Shown piece after piece: positions 17,656-25,774 of a DNA stretch of 50,741 nt. Made by a program: the position numbers and the translations under genes. The DNA lies in assembly GCA_039908345.1 (NCBI GenBank), contig JAMOBD010000013.1:1-50741 (forward strand), read 5' to 3'. Each line of letters starts with the position of its first letter. Position 1 is the first letter of the stretch. This stretch comes from Magnetospirillum sp. WYHS-4 (GTDB lineage: Bacteria > Pseudomonadota > Alphaproteobacteria > Rhodospirillales > GLO-3). Under the pieces are notes generated by a model that did no database searches, was not told the DNA's origin, and was given only the letters and a program-made list of their open reading frames with translations.

Positions 17656-18096
17656 ATGAACGCCGATCAGATCCAATCCATCGCCATCCAGGTCGCCTTC
17701 GTCGTCGGCGCCCTGGTGTTCGTCAAGTACCTGCCGCGCCTGACCGCGGGCGTGCCCTTCGTCGAGCCCCAGGCCGTCAAGAAGCTGATGGACGAAGGCA
17801 AGGACGTGGTGGTCGTCGACGTGCGCACGGCGGGCGAATTCACCGGCTCGCTGGGCCACATTCCCGGCGCCATCAATCTGACGCCCGGCGATCTCAAGGA
17901 ACGCATCGGCCTGGTTGCGGAAAAGCTGGAAGCCTACAAGAACGAACCGGTCTTCGTGCTCTGCCGCACGGAAAACCGCGCGCCCGGCGGCGCCCGGGTG
18001 CTGAAGCAGGCCGGCTTCACCAATGTCGCGGTGGTCAAGGGCGGCATGGCGCGCTGGAACCGGGAAGGCTTTCCTGTGGAAGGCGTGGGCGCCTGA
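17656..18096 (+). CDS. Membrane-anchored rhodanese-like protein
   Basis: A 146-residue protein with one N-terminal membrane helix (about residues 8-27) followed by a single rhodanese domain. Visible features: [25 protein letters not shown] and the active-site loop [12 protein letters not shown], whose Cys begins a six-residue CRTENR loop that could hold a persulfide. [14 protein letters not shown] closes the fold. Substrate and side of the membrane are not clear. TTGACA-17-TACCAG ends seven bases before the chosen ATG, with no Shine-Dalgarno, so the transcript may be leaderless. An ATG two codons earlier is also possible. Confidence 0.85.
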   Translation: MNADQIQSIAIQVAFVVGALVFVKYLPRLTAGVPFVEPQAVKKLMDEGKDVVVVDVRTAGEFTGSLGHIPGAINLTPGDLKERIGLVAEKLEAYKNEPVFVLCRTENRAPGGARVLKQAGFTNVAVVKGGMARWNREGFPVEGVGA

Positions 18097-18172
18097 TCGG
18101 GCGGCCGTTAACTTTTTCTAAACCCGAATCATGGCACCCTGAGAAGCAGCAAGCTTTTCGGGGAGAAAACCC

Positions 18173-18328
18173 ATGATGACGACGCAGAAGCGCCGGGCTG
18201 CCGGGACGGGGATCGTCGGCCCCAAGGAAATGCAGCTCATTCTGGTCAATACGATCCTCTACAGCGCCGCCTTCGCGGCGTTCATGTGGAAGGACTTCGC
18301 CCAGGTCTTTCAGTGGCTGACCAACTGA
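18173..18328 (+). CDS. Small single-span membrane protein, 51 aa
   Basis: A short gene: two Met codons, a basic N-terminus (TTQKRRAAG), then a hydrophobic span at about residues 20-38 (MQLILVNTILYSAAFAAFMW), and a C-terminal FAQVFQWLTN. GGGGAG lies nearby upstream of 18173. It is separate from the rhodanese gene by 75 bases, and a TTAA-N7-TAAA sequence (18108-18122), one base off the CtrA consensus, sits between them. Its 3' end overlaps the convergent gene by 19 bases. The composition and positive-inside topology favour a genuine small membrane protein; the function is unknown. Confidence 0.6.
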   Translation: MMTTQKRRAAGTGIVGPKEMQLILVNTILYSAAFAAFMWKDFAQVFQWLTN

Positions 18329-19194
18329 AGGCGTTCGTAGCGCACGCCTTTCGGCGTGGCGGCCAGGCCGGCGCGATCATGGATCGGTCCCGATTCCACC
18401 CGGACGGCCGCGGCTCCCGCCCCTGAGGCCTTGGCCCGCGGCGGGACGTCTCCCGGATAGAAGGCGCTCGCCTGTTTCAGGCGGACGGGCTTGCCGTCGA
18501 CCTGGGGGTCGCGGAAGACGACCGTCGCGCGCGGGACTTGGTCGGGCGCGATCTCCTTGCCGTAGACCTCGAAAAAGCTGTTGAAGGAGCGCCCCAGCCG
18601 CGTCGAGGCGCCGGGAAACTTCAGGCTGCCCGCTTCCGCGCAGGCATCGGCCGGCAAGGCGCAGACCCGGTAGCGCAGCCAGGAGGACTCCGCGTCCGCC
18701 GCCTCGCGGGTCAGGATGACCCGGTAGCGGCCCTCCCGCCAGTCCATCCGGTTGCGGACGCTGACGAAGTCCCCTTCCGAGCCGCTGCTCACCCCCACCC
18801 CGCCCGGCGCGGCGCGGATATGATCCTCGCGCCGCTCGTCCCAGCGGGAAAAGATGATGCCGCGAGCCGCTTCCCTGCCCATCTGGTGCACCTGGGTCTG
18901 CAACCCGCCGTAGGCGCGGATGCCGTTGATGGTCAGCAGGCCGGTGGGCGCGATGTAGAGCGGCACCTCCCCCCCGACGGCCCCGGCGATTTCCACCTCG
19001 ATGGAAAATTCCCGGAATTCGACGGCGTCGTCCAGGGTCCACCAGATGTCCGCCAGATGCCAGGGAATGCGCTTCCAGGCTTCGGCCGCGAGGGCCGCGC
19101 CCGCAGCCAGCAAAACCAAGGCAAGGACCGGAAAGAAGAAGCCCCGCCGCAAGGGCGGGGCCTTCCCGTCGACTTCCCGCGGATCGGAAACCAT
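18310..19194 (-). CDS. Hypothetical exported protein, 294 aa
   Basis: An exported or membrane-tethered protein with an N-terminal hydrophobic segment (about 18-37) after a basic stretch. The rest is beta-rich: WHLADIWWTLDDAVEF, VPLYIAPTGLL, GIIFSRWDERREDHIRAAP, and WREGRYRVILTREAADAES. The GIIFSRWD segment and the glycine-rich loop before VSVRNRMDW recall domains such as DUF3472, but I am not certain of the family. Its ATG forms a TAATG junction with the glycine-zipper lipoprotein gene upstream, so the two are probably coupled. Confidence 0.78.
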   Translation of the reverse strand: MVSDPREVDGKAPPLRRGFFFPVLALVLLAAGAALAAEAWKRIPWHLADIWWTLDDAVEFREFSIEVEIAGAVGGEVPLYIAPTGLLTINGIRAYGGLQTQVHQMGREAARGIIFSRWDERREDHIRAAPGGVGVSSGSEGDFVSVRNRMDWREGRYRVILTREAADAESSWLRYRVCALPADACAEAGSLKFPGASTRLGRSFNSFFEVYGKEIAPDQVPRATVVFRDPQVDGKPVRLKQASAFYPGDVPPRAKASGAGAAAVRVESGPIHDRAGLAATPKGVRYERLQLVSH

Positions 19195-19424
19195 TACTTC
19201 TTGGCAACCGCGTCGCCGGCGAAATAGCCGGCCACGCCACCCGCCAGAGCGCCGCCGGTGGTCGCCAGGGCCTGGCCCACACCGCCGCCGAACTGCCAGC
19301 CGACGATGCCGCCCGTCGCCACGCCGATGGCCGTACCGACCACATGCTCGGTCTTGATATCGTTCATGCTGGAACAGCCTGCCAGAAGGCCTATGGCCAA
19401 AGTCGCCGTCATTACCTTTTTCAT
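19194..19424 (-). CDS. Small glycine-zipper lipoprotein, 76 aa
   Basis: A lipoprotein with signal peptide and lipobox LLAGC. The mature chain is a glycine-zipper region: GTAIGVATGGIVGW, then FGGGVGQALATTGGALAGGVAGYFAGD, i.e. two closely packed helical spans rich in small residues (the 2TM glycine-zipper type found in SlyB- and 17-kDa-antigen-like proteins). GGAGG five bases before the ATG at 19422-19424 supports the start. A TTGGGC-17-TACAAT promoter is just upstream (19464-19492). Likely an outer-membrane lipoprotein. Confidence 0.85.
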   Translation of the reverse strand: MKKVMTATLAIGLLAGCSSMNDIKTEHVVGTAIGVATGGIVGWQFGGGVGQALATTGGALAGGVAGYFAGDAVAKK

Positions 19425-19463
19425 CGCTACCTCCGGGTCGAATTTCTCAACGCGAATGGCGGG

Positions 19464-19492
19464 ATTGTACACTCGGCTCGATTCCCGCCCAA
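19464..19492 (-). promoter_or_regulatory. Promoter of the glycine-zipper lipoprotein gene
   Basis: On the minus strand, TTGGGC (19487-19492), a 17-base spacer and TACAAT (19464-19469) make a good sigma-70-type match. It lies about 40 bases ahead of the ATG at 19424, just downstream of the response-regulator stop, so this gene can be expressed on its own. Confidence 0.5.
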
Positions 19493-19502
19493 CAGGATTC
19501 AC

Positions 19503-20078
19503 TCACCCGTTGAGCAGCGCCTCGATCTCGGCTTGGCTGAGGCTTGGGCCGTCCGCCACAGCGCCGGGCGCCCCTTCCGGCAGAGGCTGGTTGGCCTTGC
19601 GCCTTTCCGGACCGTTATAGTTGGGGCTCGCCCTGCGGCGCCGATCGGGCCCGAAATAGATCTTGGTGCGCACGAAGGGCCGCGGCCGTTCGATGATCGC
19701 CTTGACCCTGGCATACAATCCCTTGGCCGAGATCGGCTTCGCGATGAACTCGTGAACCCCGGAATCGCGGGCCTCGAGAACCCGGTTCATCTCGGTATGG
19801 CCGGTCAGCATGATGATGGGGACGAAGGGGTTGGGGCTGTCCTTGCCGGTCCGCACCAGACGCACGAAGTCAAGGCCGTCCAACGGCGACATGTTCCAGT
19901 CGCAGATGATGATGTCGGCCGGGAAGTGCCGCAACTCCTTGAAAGCATCGGCGCCATCGCCGGCCTCCAGGCAATTCCTGGAGCCCAGCGCATGCAGGAT
20001 GGTCTTGACCAACGCCCGCATGTGCTTGTTGTCGTCGACGATCAGGAAGTTCAGGCGCTCAAGGTTGTAGTTCGGCAT
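19503..20078 (-). CDS. CheY-like response regulator with Arg-rich linker and FliM-like C-terminal tail
   Basis: A 191-residue regulator. The receiver domain (about 8-125) has LIVDDN acidic residues, the phosphorylated Asp in IICDWNM, Thr in MLTGHTE and Lys in IAKPIS. There is no DNA-binding or enzyme output domain. After it come RPFVRT and two arginine-rich elements, FGPDRRRR and NGPERRK. The last 13 residues are SLSQAEIEALLNG, almost the same as LSQAEIDALLNG at the N-terminus of E. coli FliM, the site that docks CheY. A near-identical paralogue is at 37321-37878. The ATG at 20078 is one of the alignment-conserved starts. No histidine kinase is adjacent. The role is unknown; receiver-receiver docking or motor control is inferred. 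Confidence 0.9.
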   Translation of the reverse strand: MPNYNLERLNFLIVDDNKHMRALVKTILHALGSRNCLEAGDGADAFKELRHFPADIIICDWNMSPLDGLDFVRLVRTGKDSPNPFVPIIMLTGHTEMNRVLEARDSGVHEFIAKPISAKGLYARVKAIIERPRPFVRTKIYFGPDRRRRASPNYNGPERRKANQPLPEGAPGAVADGPSLSQAEIEALLNG

Positions 20079-20114
20079 ACCTCGGCCATCCCGGTTCCGT
20101 CCCCCAACCGGGGC

Positions 20115-20144
20115 ATTATAGTCAGCCCGCCCGACCCGCGACAA
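20115..20144 (-). promoter_or_regulatory. Promoter of the response-regulator gene
   Basis: Read on the minus strand: TTGTCG (20139-20144), an 18-base spacer and a perfect TATAAT (20115-20120). The expected transcription start is about 30 bases before the ATG at 20078. This lies between the SDR gene stop and the regulator start, so the regulator is expressed independently. Confidence 0.6.
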
Positions 20145-20154
20145 GGCCGGCCAA

Positions 20155-20838
20155 CTACCAGGGAATCGGGGAACCGTCGTAGTTGAGGAACGCCCCGGAG
20201 GTTTCCGGAGTCAACCCCGCGATGACCTTGCGCATGCCGGCGACGCTGACGTCGGCGTCGATCAGGGCGCCGGGGCCTCCCATGTCGGTCCGCACCCAGC
20301 CCGGATGCAGGATGCCGACCAGAATACCGCGCGGCGCCAAGTCTACGGACAAACTCTTCATCACGGCGTTCAAGGCCGCTTTACTGGAACGGTAGACATA
20401 GGACCCGCCGGATCGGTTGTCGGCCATGCTGCCCATCTTGCTGGTCAGGGCAGCGATGCGCTTCTGGCCGCTACGCGCTACATGGTCGAGGAAGGCCTCG
20501 CTGACCTTCAGGGCGGCCATGGAATTGATGCGGAAGACCTCGCCCCACCCGGCGTAGTCCAGGTTGCGCAGCGCCGAGGAACGCGGCCCGTAGACACCGG
20601 CGTTGTTGATAAGCACGTCGATGGATTCGCGGCGTAGGCTGGCGGCCAGGGCATCGACGGCTTCGTGGTTCCCCACATCGAGGGCTTGTACCAGGAGGTC
20701 GCCGCGCAAAGCCGTCAACCCTTTTGAATTCTTCGGATCGCGGCCGGTGGCGACCACCCGCCAGCCATCGTCCAGGTACTGGCGACAGAACTCCAGGCCG
20801 ATACCGCGGCTTGCGCCGGTGATCAGCACGGTGGGCAT
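20155..20838 (-). CDS. Short-chain dehydrogenase/reductase (C-factor-like)
   Basis: A 227-residue classical SDR. The NAD(P)-binding TGASRGIG is at residues 7-14, NNAG near 83, and the catalytic Tyr and Lys in YRSSK near 150, with a Ser about 13 residues before Tyr. PGWVRTDMGG is typical of the C-factor (CsgA-like) and sniffer subfamily. Its substrate is not predictable. It lies between a 42-codon micro-ORF and the response regulator, each with its own spacing, and I see no sign of a dedicated operon. Confidence 0.87.
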   Translation of the reverse strand: MPTVLITGASRGIGLEFCRQYLDDGWRVVATGRDPKNSKGLTALRGDLLVQALDVGNHEAVDALAASLRRESIDVLINNAGVYGPRSSALRNLDYAGWGEVFRINSMAALKVSEAFLDHVARSGQKRIAALTSKMGSMADNRSGGSYVYRSSKAALNAVMKSLSVDLAPRGILVGILHPGWVRTDMGGPGALIDADVSVAGMRKVIAGLTPETSGAFLNYDGSPIPW

Positions 20839-20880
20839 CCGACGCTTCTCCCTCCCTGGTGGCGGAACCGGAGCGCGAAC

Positions 20881-21009
20881 TCAGCTCTTCCCTTGCGGGA
20901 GGTTCTGGTCCTTTTGGGACTTGTAGAACTTGACCAGCGTGCGGATACCAAAGGCCAGAGCGAAGCCCAGGATAACCAGCGCGCCAAGAATGAGATGGTT
21001 CGGGTCCAT
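20881..21009 (-). CDS. Small single-span membrane protein, 42 aa
   Basis: A micro-ORF between parE and the SDR gene. Translated: MDPNHLILGALVILGFALAF (residues 1-20, a likely membrane span), followed by a basic tail with TLVKFYKSQKDQN. The charge pattern and lack of rare codons fit a real membrane protein. The ATG at 21007-21009 sits seven bases after an imperfect stem-loop (21012-21034, GGAGAA/TTCTCC) that could hide its ribosome site. Function unknown; possibly cotranscribed with parE. Confidence 0.55.
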   Translation of the reverse strand: MDPNHLILGALVILGFALAFGIRTLVKFYKSQKDQNLPQGKS

Positions 21010-21011
21010 GG

Positions 21012-21034
21012 CCCGGAGAATACCTTTCTCCCGG
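21012..21034 (-). other. Stem-loop just upstream of the 42-codon micro-ORF
   Basis: GGAGAA and TTCTCC form a 6-bp stem around TACCT, with outer CC/GG pairing after one mismatch. On the minus strand it lies between the parE stop and the ATG at 21009. The likely ribosome site (AGAAAGG) is within the stem and loop. No T-run follows, so it is not a typical terminator; a role in translation or mRNA end formation is inferred. Confidence 0.35.
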
Positions 21035-21074
21035 CCCGGAGGCGAGAGGGATTTGTCGTCCCTTGTCCAGAACC

Positions 21075-23078
21075 TTAGACGTCGATCTCCTCGACGAAGC
21101 GGGCGTGTTCCTGGATGAAGGCCATGCGGAGTTCGGGCTTGCGGCCCATCAGGCTTTCCACCAGTTGCGCCGTCTGGCGAGCCTCCTCATGGTCCTCGAC
21201 GTTATGGCCTTGGGGCACCACCACCCGCAGCAGGGTGCGCTTGGCCGGGTCCATGGTGGTTTCCTTCAGCGAGGCCGGCGGCATCTCGCCCAAGCCCTTG
21301 AAGCGGCTGATCTCCACCTTGGAGTTGGCCTTGAACTCCTTGGTCAGCAGTTCGTCCTTATGGGCATCGTCGCGGGCGTAGACGCTCTTGCCCCCGTGCA
21401 CCAGTCGATAAAGCGGCGGCTGGGCCAAGTAGAGGTGCCCGCCCAGCACCAGCTTCGACATCTCGCGGTAGAAGAACGTCATCAGCAAAGAGGCGATGTG
21501 GGCGCCGTCCACATCGGCGTCGGTCATGATGATGATTCTCTCGTAGCGTAGCGCTTCCGGGTCGAAGCGGTCGCGGGTTCCGCAGCCCAAGGCCTCGACG
21601 ATGTCCGACAGTTCCTGGTTGGCCTGCATCTTGTCGAAGGAGGCCGAAGCCACGTTGAGAATCTTGCCCCGGAGCGGCAGAATCGCCTGGGAGGCGCGGT
21701 CCCGCGCCTGCTTGGCCGAGCCGCCGGCAGAATCGCCTTCCACCAAAAAAATTTCCGTGCCGACGTTGACCGTGCGGGAACAGTCGGCCAGCTTGCCCGG
21801 CAGGCGCAAGCGCTTGGTGGCCGACTGGCGCTTGGTTTCCTTGTCCTGGCGGCGCTTGAGCCGGGCCTCGGCACGCTCGACGATCTTGTCCAGCAGGGCC
21901 TTGGCCGTTTCCGGATCGCCCGACAGCCAGTGGTCGAAATGGTCGCGCACCGCGTTCTCGACCAGACGGGCGGCTTCGGCGGTCGCCAGTTTCTCCTTGG
22001 TCTGGCCCTGGAACTGGGGATCGGCGATGAAGACCGACAGCATGGCGCAAGCGCCGTTCACCACGTCCTCGGCCATGATCTTGGCCGCCGCCCGGTTGCC
22101 GATCATCTCGGCATAGGCCTTCAGGCCCCTGGCCAGCGCCGACCGCAACCCGGCCTCGTGGGTGCCGCCCTGGGGTGTCGGCACCGTGTTGCAATAGCTG
22201 TTGAAGAAGCCTTCCTCCTCATCGGCAGGCCAAGCCACCGCCCATTCCGCCTTGCCGGGGCCTTCGGGAGCTAGACGCGCCTGACCGGCGAAGGCCTTGG
22301 CGGTGACCGTCGGGCGACCCTCTAGCATGGTACCCAGGAAATCCGAGAGGCCGCCAGGAAAATGCAGTACGGCGCTGGCGGGGGTTTCCTCCTTTTCGCC
22401 CAGCAGGGAGGGATCGCAGGACCACCGGATTTCCACCCCCCGGAACAGGTAGGCCTTGGAACGCGCCATGCGATAGAGCCAAGCAGGCTTAAAGCGGGCC
22501 CGTGTGCCGAATATCTGCGGATCGGGCGAGAAGACCACCGTGGTGCCACGCCGGTTCTGTACCGCCCCCAGGGCCTGCAGGGGTCCCAGCGGCTTGCCGC
22601 GCGAATAGGTCTGGGAATAGAGCTGGCGGTCGCGCGCCACCTCGACCACCAGCTTTTCCGACAGGGCGTTGACCACCGAGACGCCGACGCCATGCAGGCC
22701 GCCCGAAGTCTCGTAGACCTTGCCCGAGAACTTGCCGCCCGAATGCAGGGTGGTGAGGATGACTTCGAGCGCCGACTTCCTGGGAAACTTGGGATGGGGA
22801 TCGACCGGGATGCCGCGCCCGTTGTCGCGCACCGTCACCGCGCCGTCGGCCGCCAGTTCGAGTTCGATGCGGCTGGCATGTCCGGCCACCGCCTCGTCCA
22901 TGGCATTGTCCAGAACTTCCGCCACCAGATGGTGAAGCGCATGCTCGTCGGTGCCGCCGATGTACATGCCCGGCCGCCGCCGTACCGGCTCCAAGCCTTC
23001 CAGGACCTCGATGTCCTTGGCCGAATAGTCGTCCTTGCCGCGCGGCGCGCCGGCAAACAGATCGTCGTCGCCCATCAT
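21075..23078 (-). CDS. parE: DNA topoisomerase IV subunit B
   Basis: A 667-residue GHKL ATPase subunit of topoisomerase IV, which unlinks replicated chromosomes together with ParC. Order: ATP-binding EVLDNAMDEAVAGHA, RDNGRGIPVD, GGLHGVGVSVVNALS (residues within the first 140); the transducer domain; TOPRIM with VEGDSAGGSAKQARDR near 445 and DADVDGAHI near 525; and the C-terminal RFKGLGEM. The length and the PVRRRPGMYIGGTDEHALHH start distinguish ParE from GyrB. The ATG at 23078 or the one at 23075 may be used; a longer frame is not supported. Confidence 0.96.
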   Translation of the reverse strand: MMGDDDLFAGAPRGKDDYSAKDIEVLEGLEPVRRRPGMYIGGTDEHALHHLVAEVLDNAMDEAVAGHASRIELELAADGAVTVRDNGRGIPVDPHPKFPRKSALEVILTTLHSGGKFSGKVYETSGGLHGVGVSVVNALSEKLVVEVARDRQLYSQTYSRGKPLGPLQALGAVQNRRGTTVVFSPDPQIFGTRARFKPAWLYRMARSKAYLFRGVEIRWSCDPSLLGEKEETPASAVLHFPGGLSDFLGTMLEGRPTVTAKAFAGQARLAPEGPGKAEWAVAWPADEEEGFFNSYCNTVPTPQGGTHEAGLRSALARGLKAYAEMIGNRAAAKIMAEDVVNGACAMLSVFIADPQFQGQTKEKLATAEAARLVENAVRDHFDHWLSGDPETAKALLDKIVERAEARLKRRQDKETKRQSATKRLRLPGKLADCSRTVNVGTEIFLVEGDSAGGSAKQARDRASQAILPLRGKILNVASASFDKMQANQELSDIVEALGCGTRDRFDPEALRYERIIIMTDADVDGAHIASLLMTFFYREMSKLVLGGHLYLAQPPLYRLVHGGKSVYARDDAHKDELLTKEFKANSKVEISRFKGLGEMPPASLKETTMDPAKRTLLRVVVPQGHNVEDHEEARQTAQLVESLMGRKPELRMAFIQEHARFVEEIDV

Positions 23079-23186
23079 GCTTCCCGTCCAGGATTCTTGA
23101 ACGCAGGATACAGTAGTCGCCGGGGAGGAAATGACAAGGGGTAGCGTGGCTCCACGATGGGGCCCCGTTGCGGAATCCATCCCCGA

Positions 23187-24380
23187 TCAGGCCAAGCAGC
23201 CCACCACCCGGTTGCGCCCGCTTTCCTTGGCCTTGTAGAGACACTGGTCGGCCCGCTCGAAGAAATCCTTCGGATTATCCATCTTGCTCGGCCGGACGGT
23301 GGCGACGCCGATGCTGATCGTGACATGATCGGCAGCCGACGATTTCTTATGCTCGACTTCCAGGGCGGCCACCGCCTCGCGGATCTTTTCTGCCACCACC
23401 AGGGCGCCGGCGTTGTCGGTGTTGGACAGGACGCAGGCGAATTCCTCGCCGCCGTAACGCGCCGCCAAGTCGGTGGCACGGACGACCAGGGCCGACATCG
23501 CCTTGGCGACCGCCGCCAGGCATTGGTCGCCCATGGCGTGGCCGTATTCGTCGTTATACCATTTGAAGTGGTCCACATCGATCAGGATAAGGGACAAGGG
23601 CGCCCCGCTGCGCATGGCCCGCGTCCATTCCAGTTCGAAGACTTCGTCGAAGCGCCGACGGTTGGCGATGCCGGTCAAGGCGTCTGTCGTCGACAGCTTG
23701 GCCAGCATGTCGCGATTCGCGGCCAGTTCGCGGGTAGTCCTGGACTCCCGGGCCACCACGAAAATCCCGATGACGATCGCCAGGATGACCGCACCGGTGC
23801 TCAGGCCCATCATCTTGCGCTGGGTCTGTTCCACGGCCCGGCTGGCGGCGGCGGCCTCGCGCAGCGACGAATCCTCAACCACCTTCACGAAGGTGTTCAG
23901 GGATTCGATGATTTTGGATTGGCCGTTGAGGCCGGCTTCCACCTGGGCCTGGATCTCACCGTTGCCCCCCCCTTCCACGACCCGCGCCATGGCCTCGTCG
24001 ACAACCGGACGCGCCTTGGTGATGGTGCCCTCCAGGGAACGCAGGGCATCGGCCTCCTCGGGCGTCAGGATCAAGTTCTGCAACTCGCCGCGAGCCCGCA
24101 CGAAGACGCTGGCCGCTTCACGGAAATGTTCCTGCTGGGAGTCGCGGTCGAAAAAGTCTGGAAATGTCGTGGCGAAGGCCAAGCGGAAGGAACGTTCGCG
24201 CACCGCCTCCCGCATCACGAAAGCCGCCCGGACCTTTTCGCGGAAAGCGGCGTCCCGCAGCCAAGCCTGGCGGGTAACCTCCAGGTGCTGGACGCCGATG
24301 TAGAGCGCCCCCAGCATGCAGGCCAGGATCGCCCCGAAACCGACGATCAGGAACGCGCTCGCCCGGCGACTTACCGTCAT
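23187..24380 (-). CDS. Membrane diguanylate cyclase with periplasmic helical sensor
   Basis: A 397-residue protein. Membrane helix at about 9-28; a long helical periplasmic region (about 30-185, four-helix-bundle type by its heptad-like pattern); second membrane helix (about 188-208); then GGDEF. The active site reads ARYGGEEFACVL, with an RATD inhibitory I-site five residues before it, and DALTGIANRRRFDEV at the domain start. Product: c-di-GMP. No HAMP domain is obvious. The ATG at 24378-24380 follows a G-rich ribosome site (GGGGAAG). It is divergent from the Liv transporter operon, and 108 bases separate it from parE. Confidence 0.9.
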   Translation of the reverse strand: MTVSRRASAFLIVGFGAILACMLGALYIGVQHLEVTRQAWLRDAAFREKVRAAFVMREAVRERSFRLAFATTFPDFFDRDSQQEHFREAASVFVRARGELQNLILTPEEADALRSLEGTITKARPVVDEAMARVVEGGGNGEIQAQVEAGLNGQSKIIESLNTFVKVVEDSSLREAAAASRAVEQTQRKMMGLSTGAVILAIVIGIFVVARESRTTRELAANRDMLAKLSTTDALTGIANRRRFDEVFELEWTRAMRSGAPLSLILIDVDHFKWYNDEYGHAMGDQCLAAVAKAMSALVVRATDLAARYGGEEFACVLSNTDNAGALVVAEKIREAVAALEVEHKKSSAADHVTISIGVATVRPSKMDNPKDFFERADQCLYKAKESGRNRVVGCLA

Positions 24381-24512
24381 GCTTCCCCCCCCCCACGGAC
24401 AATCATCGAAAATGACCCCGTACGGTGAGTGTAACATCGCGGCCCTGGTTTATTAAGCCCGTACATCTACCTGCTGTCGCATTTTCGCTCGGGAATTTCC
24501 CCTCATTCACGG

Positions 24513-24541
24513 ATGACAGGGGAGACCATCCTCCCTAAGAT
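24513..24541 (+). promoter_or_regulatory. Promoter of the Liv transporter operon
   Basis: ATGACA (24513-24518), a 17-base spacer and TAAGAT (24536-24541) form a good sigma-70-type promoter, with transcription expected about 25 bases ahead of the ATG at 24571 and its GGGGAGG ribosome site. Nothing else with clear coding potential lies in the 190-base divergent gap. Confidence 0.5.
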
Positions 24542-24570
24542 GCGCGGCATATGCTCCGGGGAGGATCGCC

Positions 24571-25773
24571 ATGCATCCGAGACAGCCGAACAGGCCGGCG
24601 CGCCGGCGTTTTCTGATGGGCGCCGCGGCAAGTGCCGCCGCCGCCTGGGTCCCGTCGCGGTTTGCTATCGGCGGCGAGGCGCCGGTCCGGATCGGCATCA
24701 TGCTGCCCTACACCGGGGTCTACGCCCAGCTGGGCGAGAACATCACCAGCGGACTGACGATGCGGCTCAAGGCTACCGGCGACAAGCTGGGCGGCCGGAC
24801 ATACGAACTCCACAAGGTCGACAGCGAGGCCAATCCCTCCAAGGCCGTCGACAACGCCACGAAATTGGTCAAGGGCAAGGATGTCGATTTCGTGGTCGGT
24901 CCGGTGCATTCCGGCGTCGCGCTCGCCATGACCAAGGTGATGGCCAAGTCGCCCAAGACCATCATGATCTGTCCCAACGCCGGGGCGGACGAATTGACGC
25001 GCGGCGCCTGCCTGCGGAACGTCTTCCGTACTTCTTTCAGCAATTGGCAAACCGGATTTTCCATGGGTGCCGAGGTGCTGAAGCGCGGCCATAGGCGCGT
25101 TGTCACCTTGACCTGGAAGTACGCCGCCGGCCAGGAGATGATGGCCGCTTTCGGCGAGAGTTTCCGTAAGGCAGGAGGCGCAGACCCGGTGGAGCAACTC
25201 TGGGTCGACTTTCCCGACGCCGAATTCCAGCCGGTGCTGACCCGCATCGCGGCCCTGAAGCCCGACGCCGTCTTTGCCTTCTTCTCCGGCTCGGGCGCGG
25301 TCAAGTTCATTCGCGACTACGACACGGCTCTGGATCGCAAGCAGATCCCTCTTTATGGCACCGGCTTTCTGACGGAGGGCGTGCTGGACGCGGTCGGCAA
25401 CCACGCCGAAGGCATCGTCACCGCGCTGCATTGGGCCGAGACCCTGGATTCTCCGGAAAATCGCCTGTTCCTGGGCGACTTCCGCAAGACCACCGGCCGG
25501 ATGGCCGATGTCTTCGCGGTTCAGGGATGGGATACCGGAACCCTGCTCTATCGCGCCCTGGACACGGTCAAGGGCGATACCGGCGCCACCAAGGACCTCA
25601 TCCAGGCGATGGAGGATGCCGAGATTTCGGGGCCGCGCGGTGTCTGGCACATGTCCAAATCCCACAACCCGATCCAGGACTTCTACCTGCGGCAGGTCGA
25701 AGGCGGCCGCAACAAGGTCCTGGGCATCGCCCACGCCCAATTGGAAGATCCGGGCACCGGCTGCAAGATGTGA
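24571..25773 (+). CDS. ABC transporter substrate-binding protein, Liv type, Tat-exported
   Basis: A 400-residue periplasmic binding protein of the branched-chain amino acid/amide family. RRRFLMG at residues 11-17 with the alanine-rich stretch after it is a Tat signal. The mature part opens RIGIMLPYTGVYAQLGENI and continues with FVVGPVHSGVALAM and WKYAAGQEMMAAF, typical of this fold type. Tat export is unusual for this family but known in alphaproteobacteria. It begins a five-gene operon with both permeases and both ATPases. The ligand could be a branched-chain amino acid, urea, or an aromatic acid; the sequence does not decide. Confidence 0.9.
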   Translation: MHPRQPNRPARRRFLMGAAASAAAAWVPSRFAIGGEAPVRIGIMLPYTGVYAQLGENITSGLTMRLKATGDKLGGRTYELHKVDSEANPSKAVDNATKLVKGKDVDFVVGPVHSGVALAMTKVMAKSPKTIMICPNAGADELTRGACLRNVFRTSFSNWQTGFSMGAEVLKRGHRRVVTLTWKYAAGQEMMAAFGESFRKAGGADPVEQLWVDFPDAEFQPVLTRIAALKPDAVFAFFSGSGAVKFIRDYDTALDRKQIPLYGTGFLTEGVLDAVGNHAEGIVTALHWAETLDSPENRLFLGDFRKTTGRMADVFAVQGWDTGTLLYRALDTVKGDTGATKDLIQAMEDAEISGPRGVWHMSKSHNPIQDFYLRQVEGGRNKVLGIAHAQLEDPGTGCKM

Positions 25774-25774
25774 C

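Noticed and set aside
23079-23186. Promoter TTGTCA...TACTGT upstream of parE
   Set aside because: Spacing is 16 bases but the -10 matches in only three positions; kept out of the feature list.
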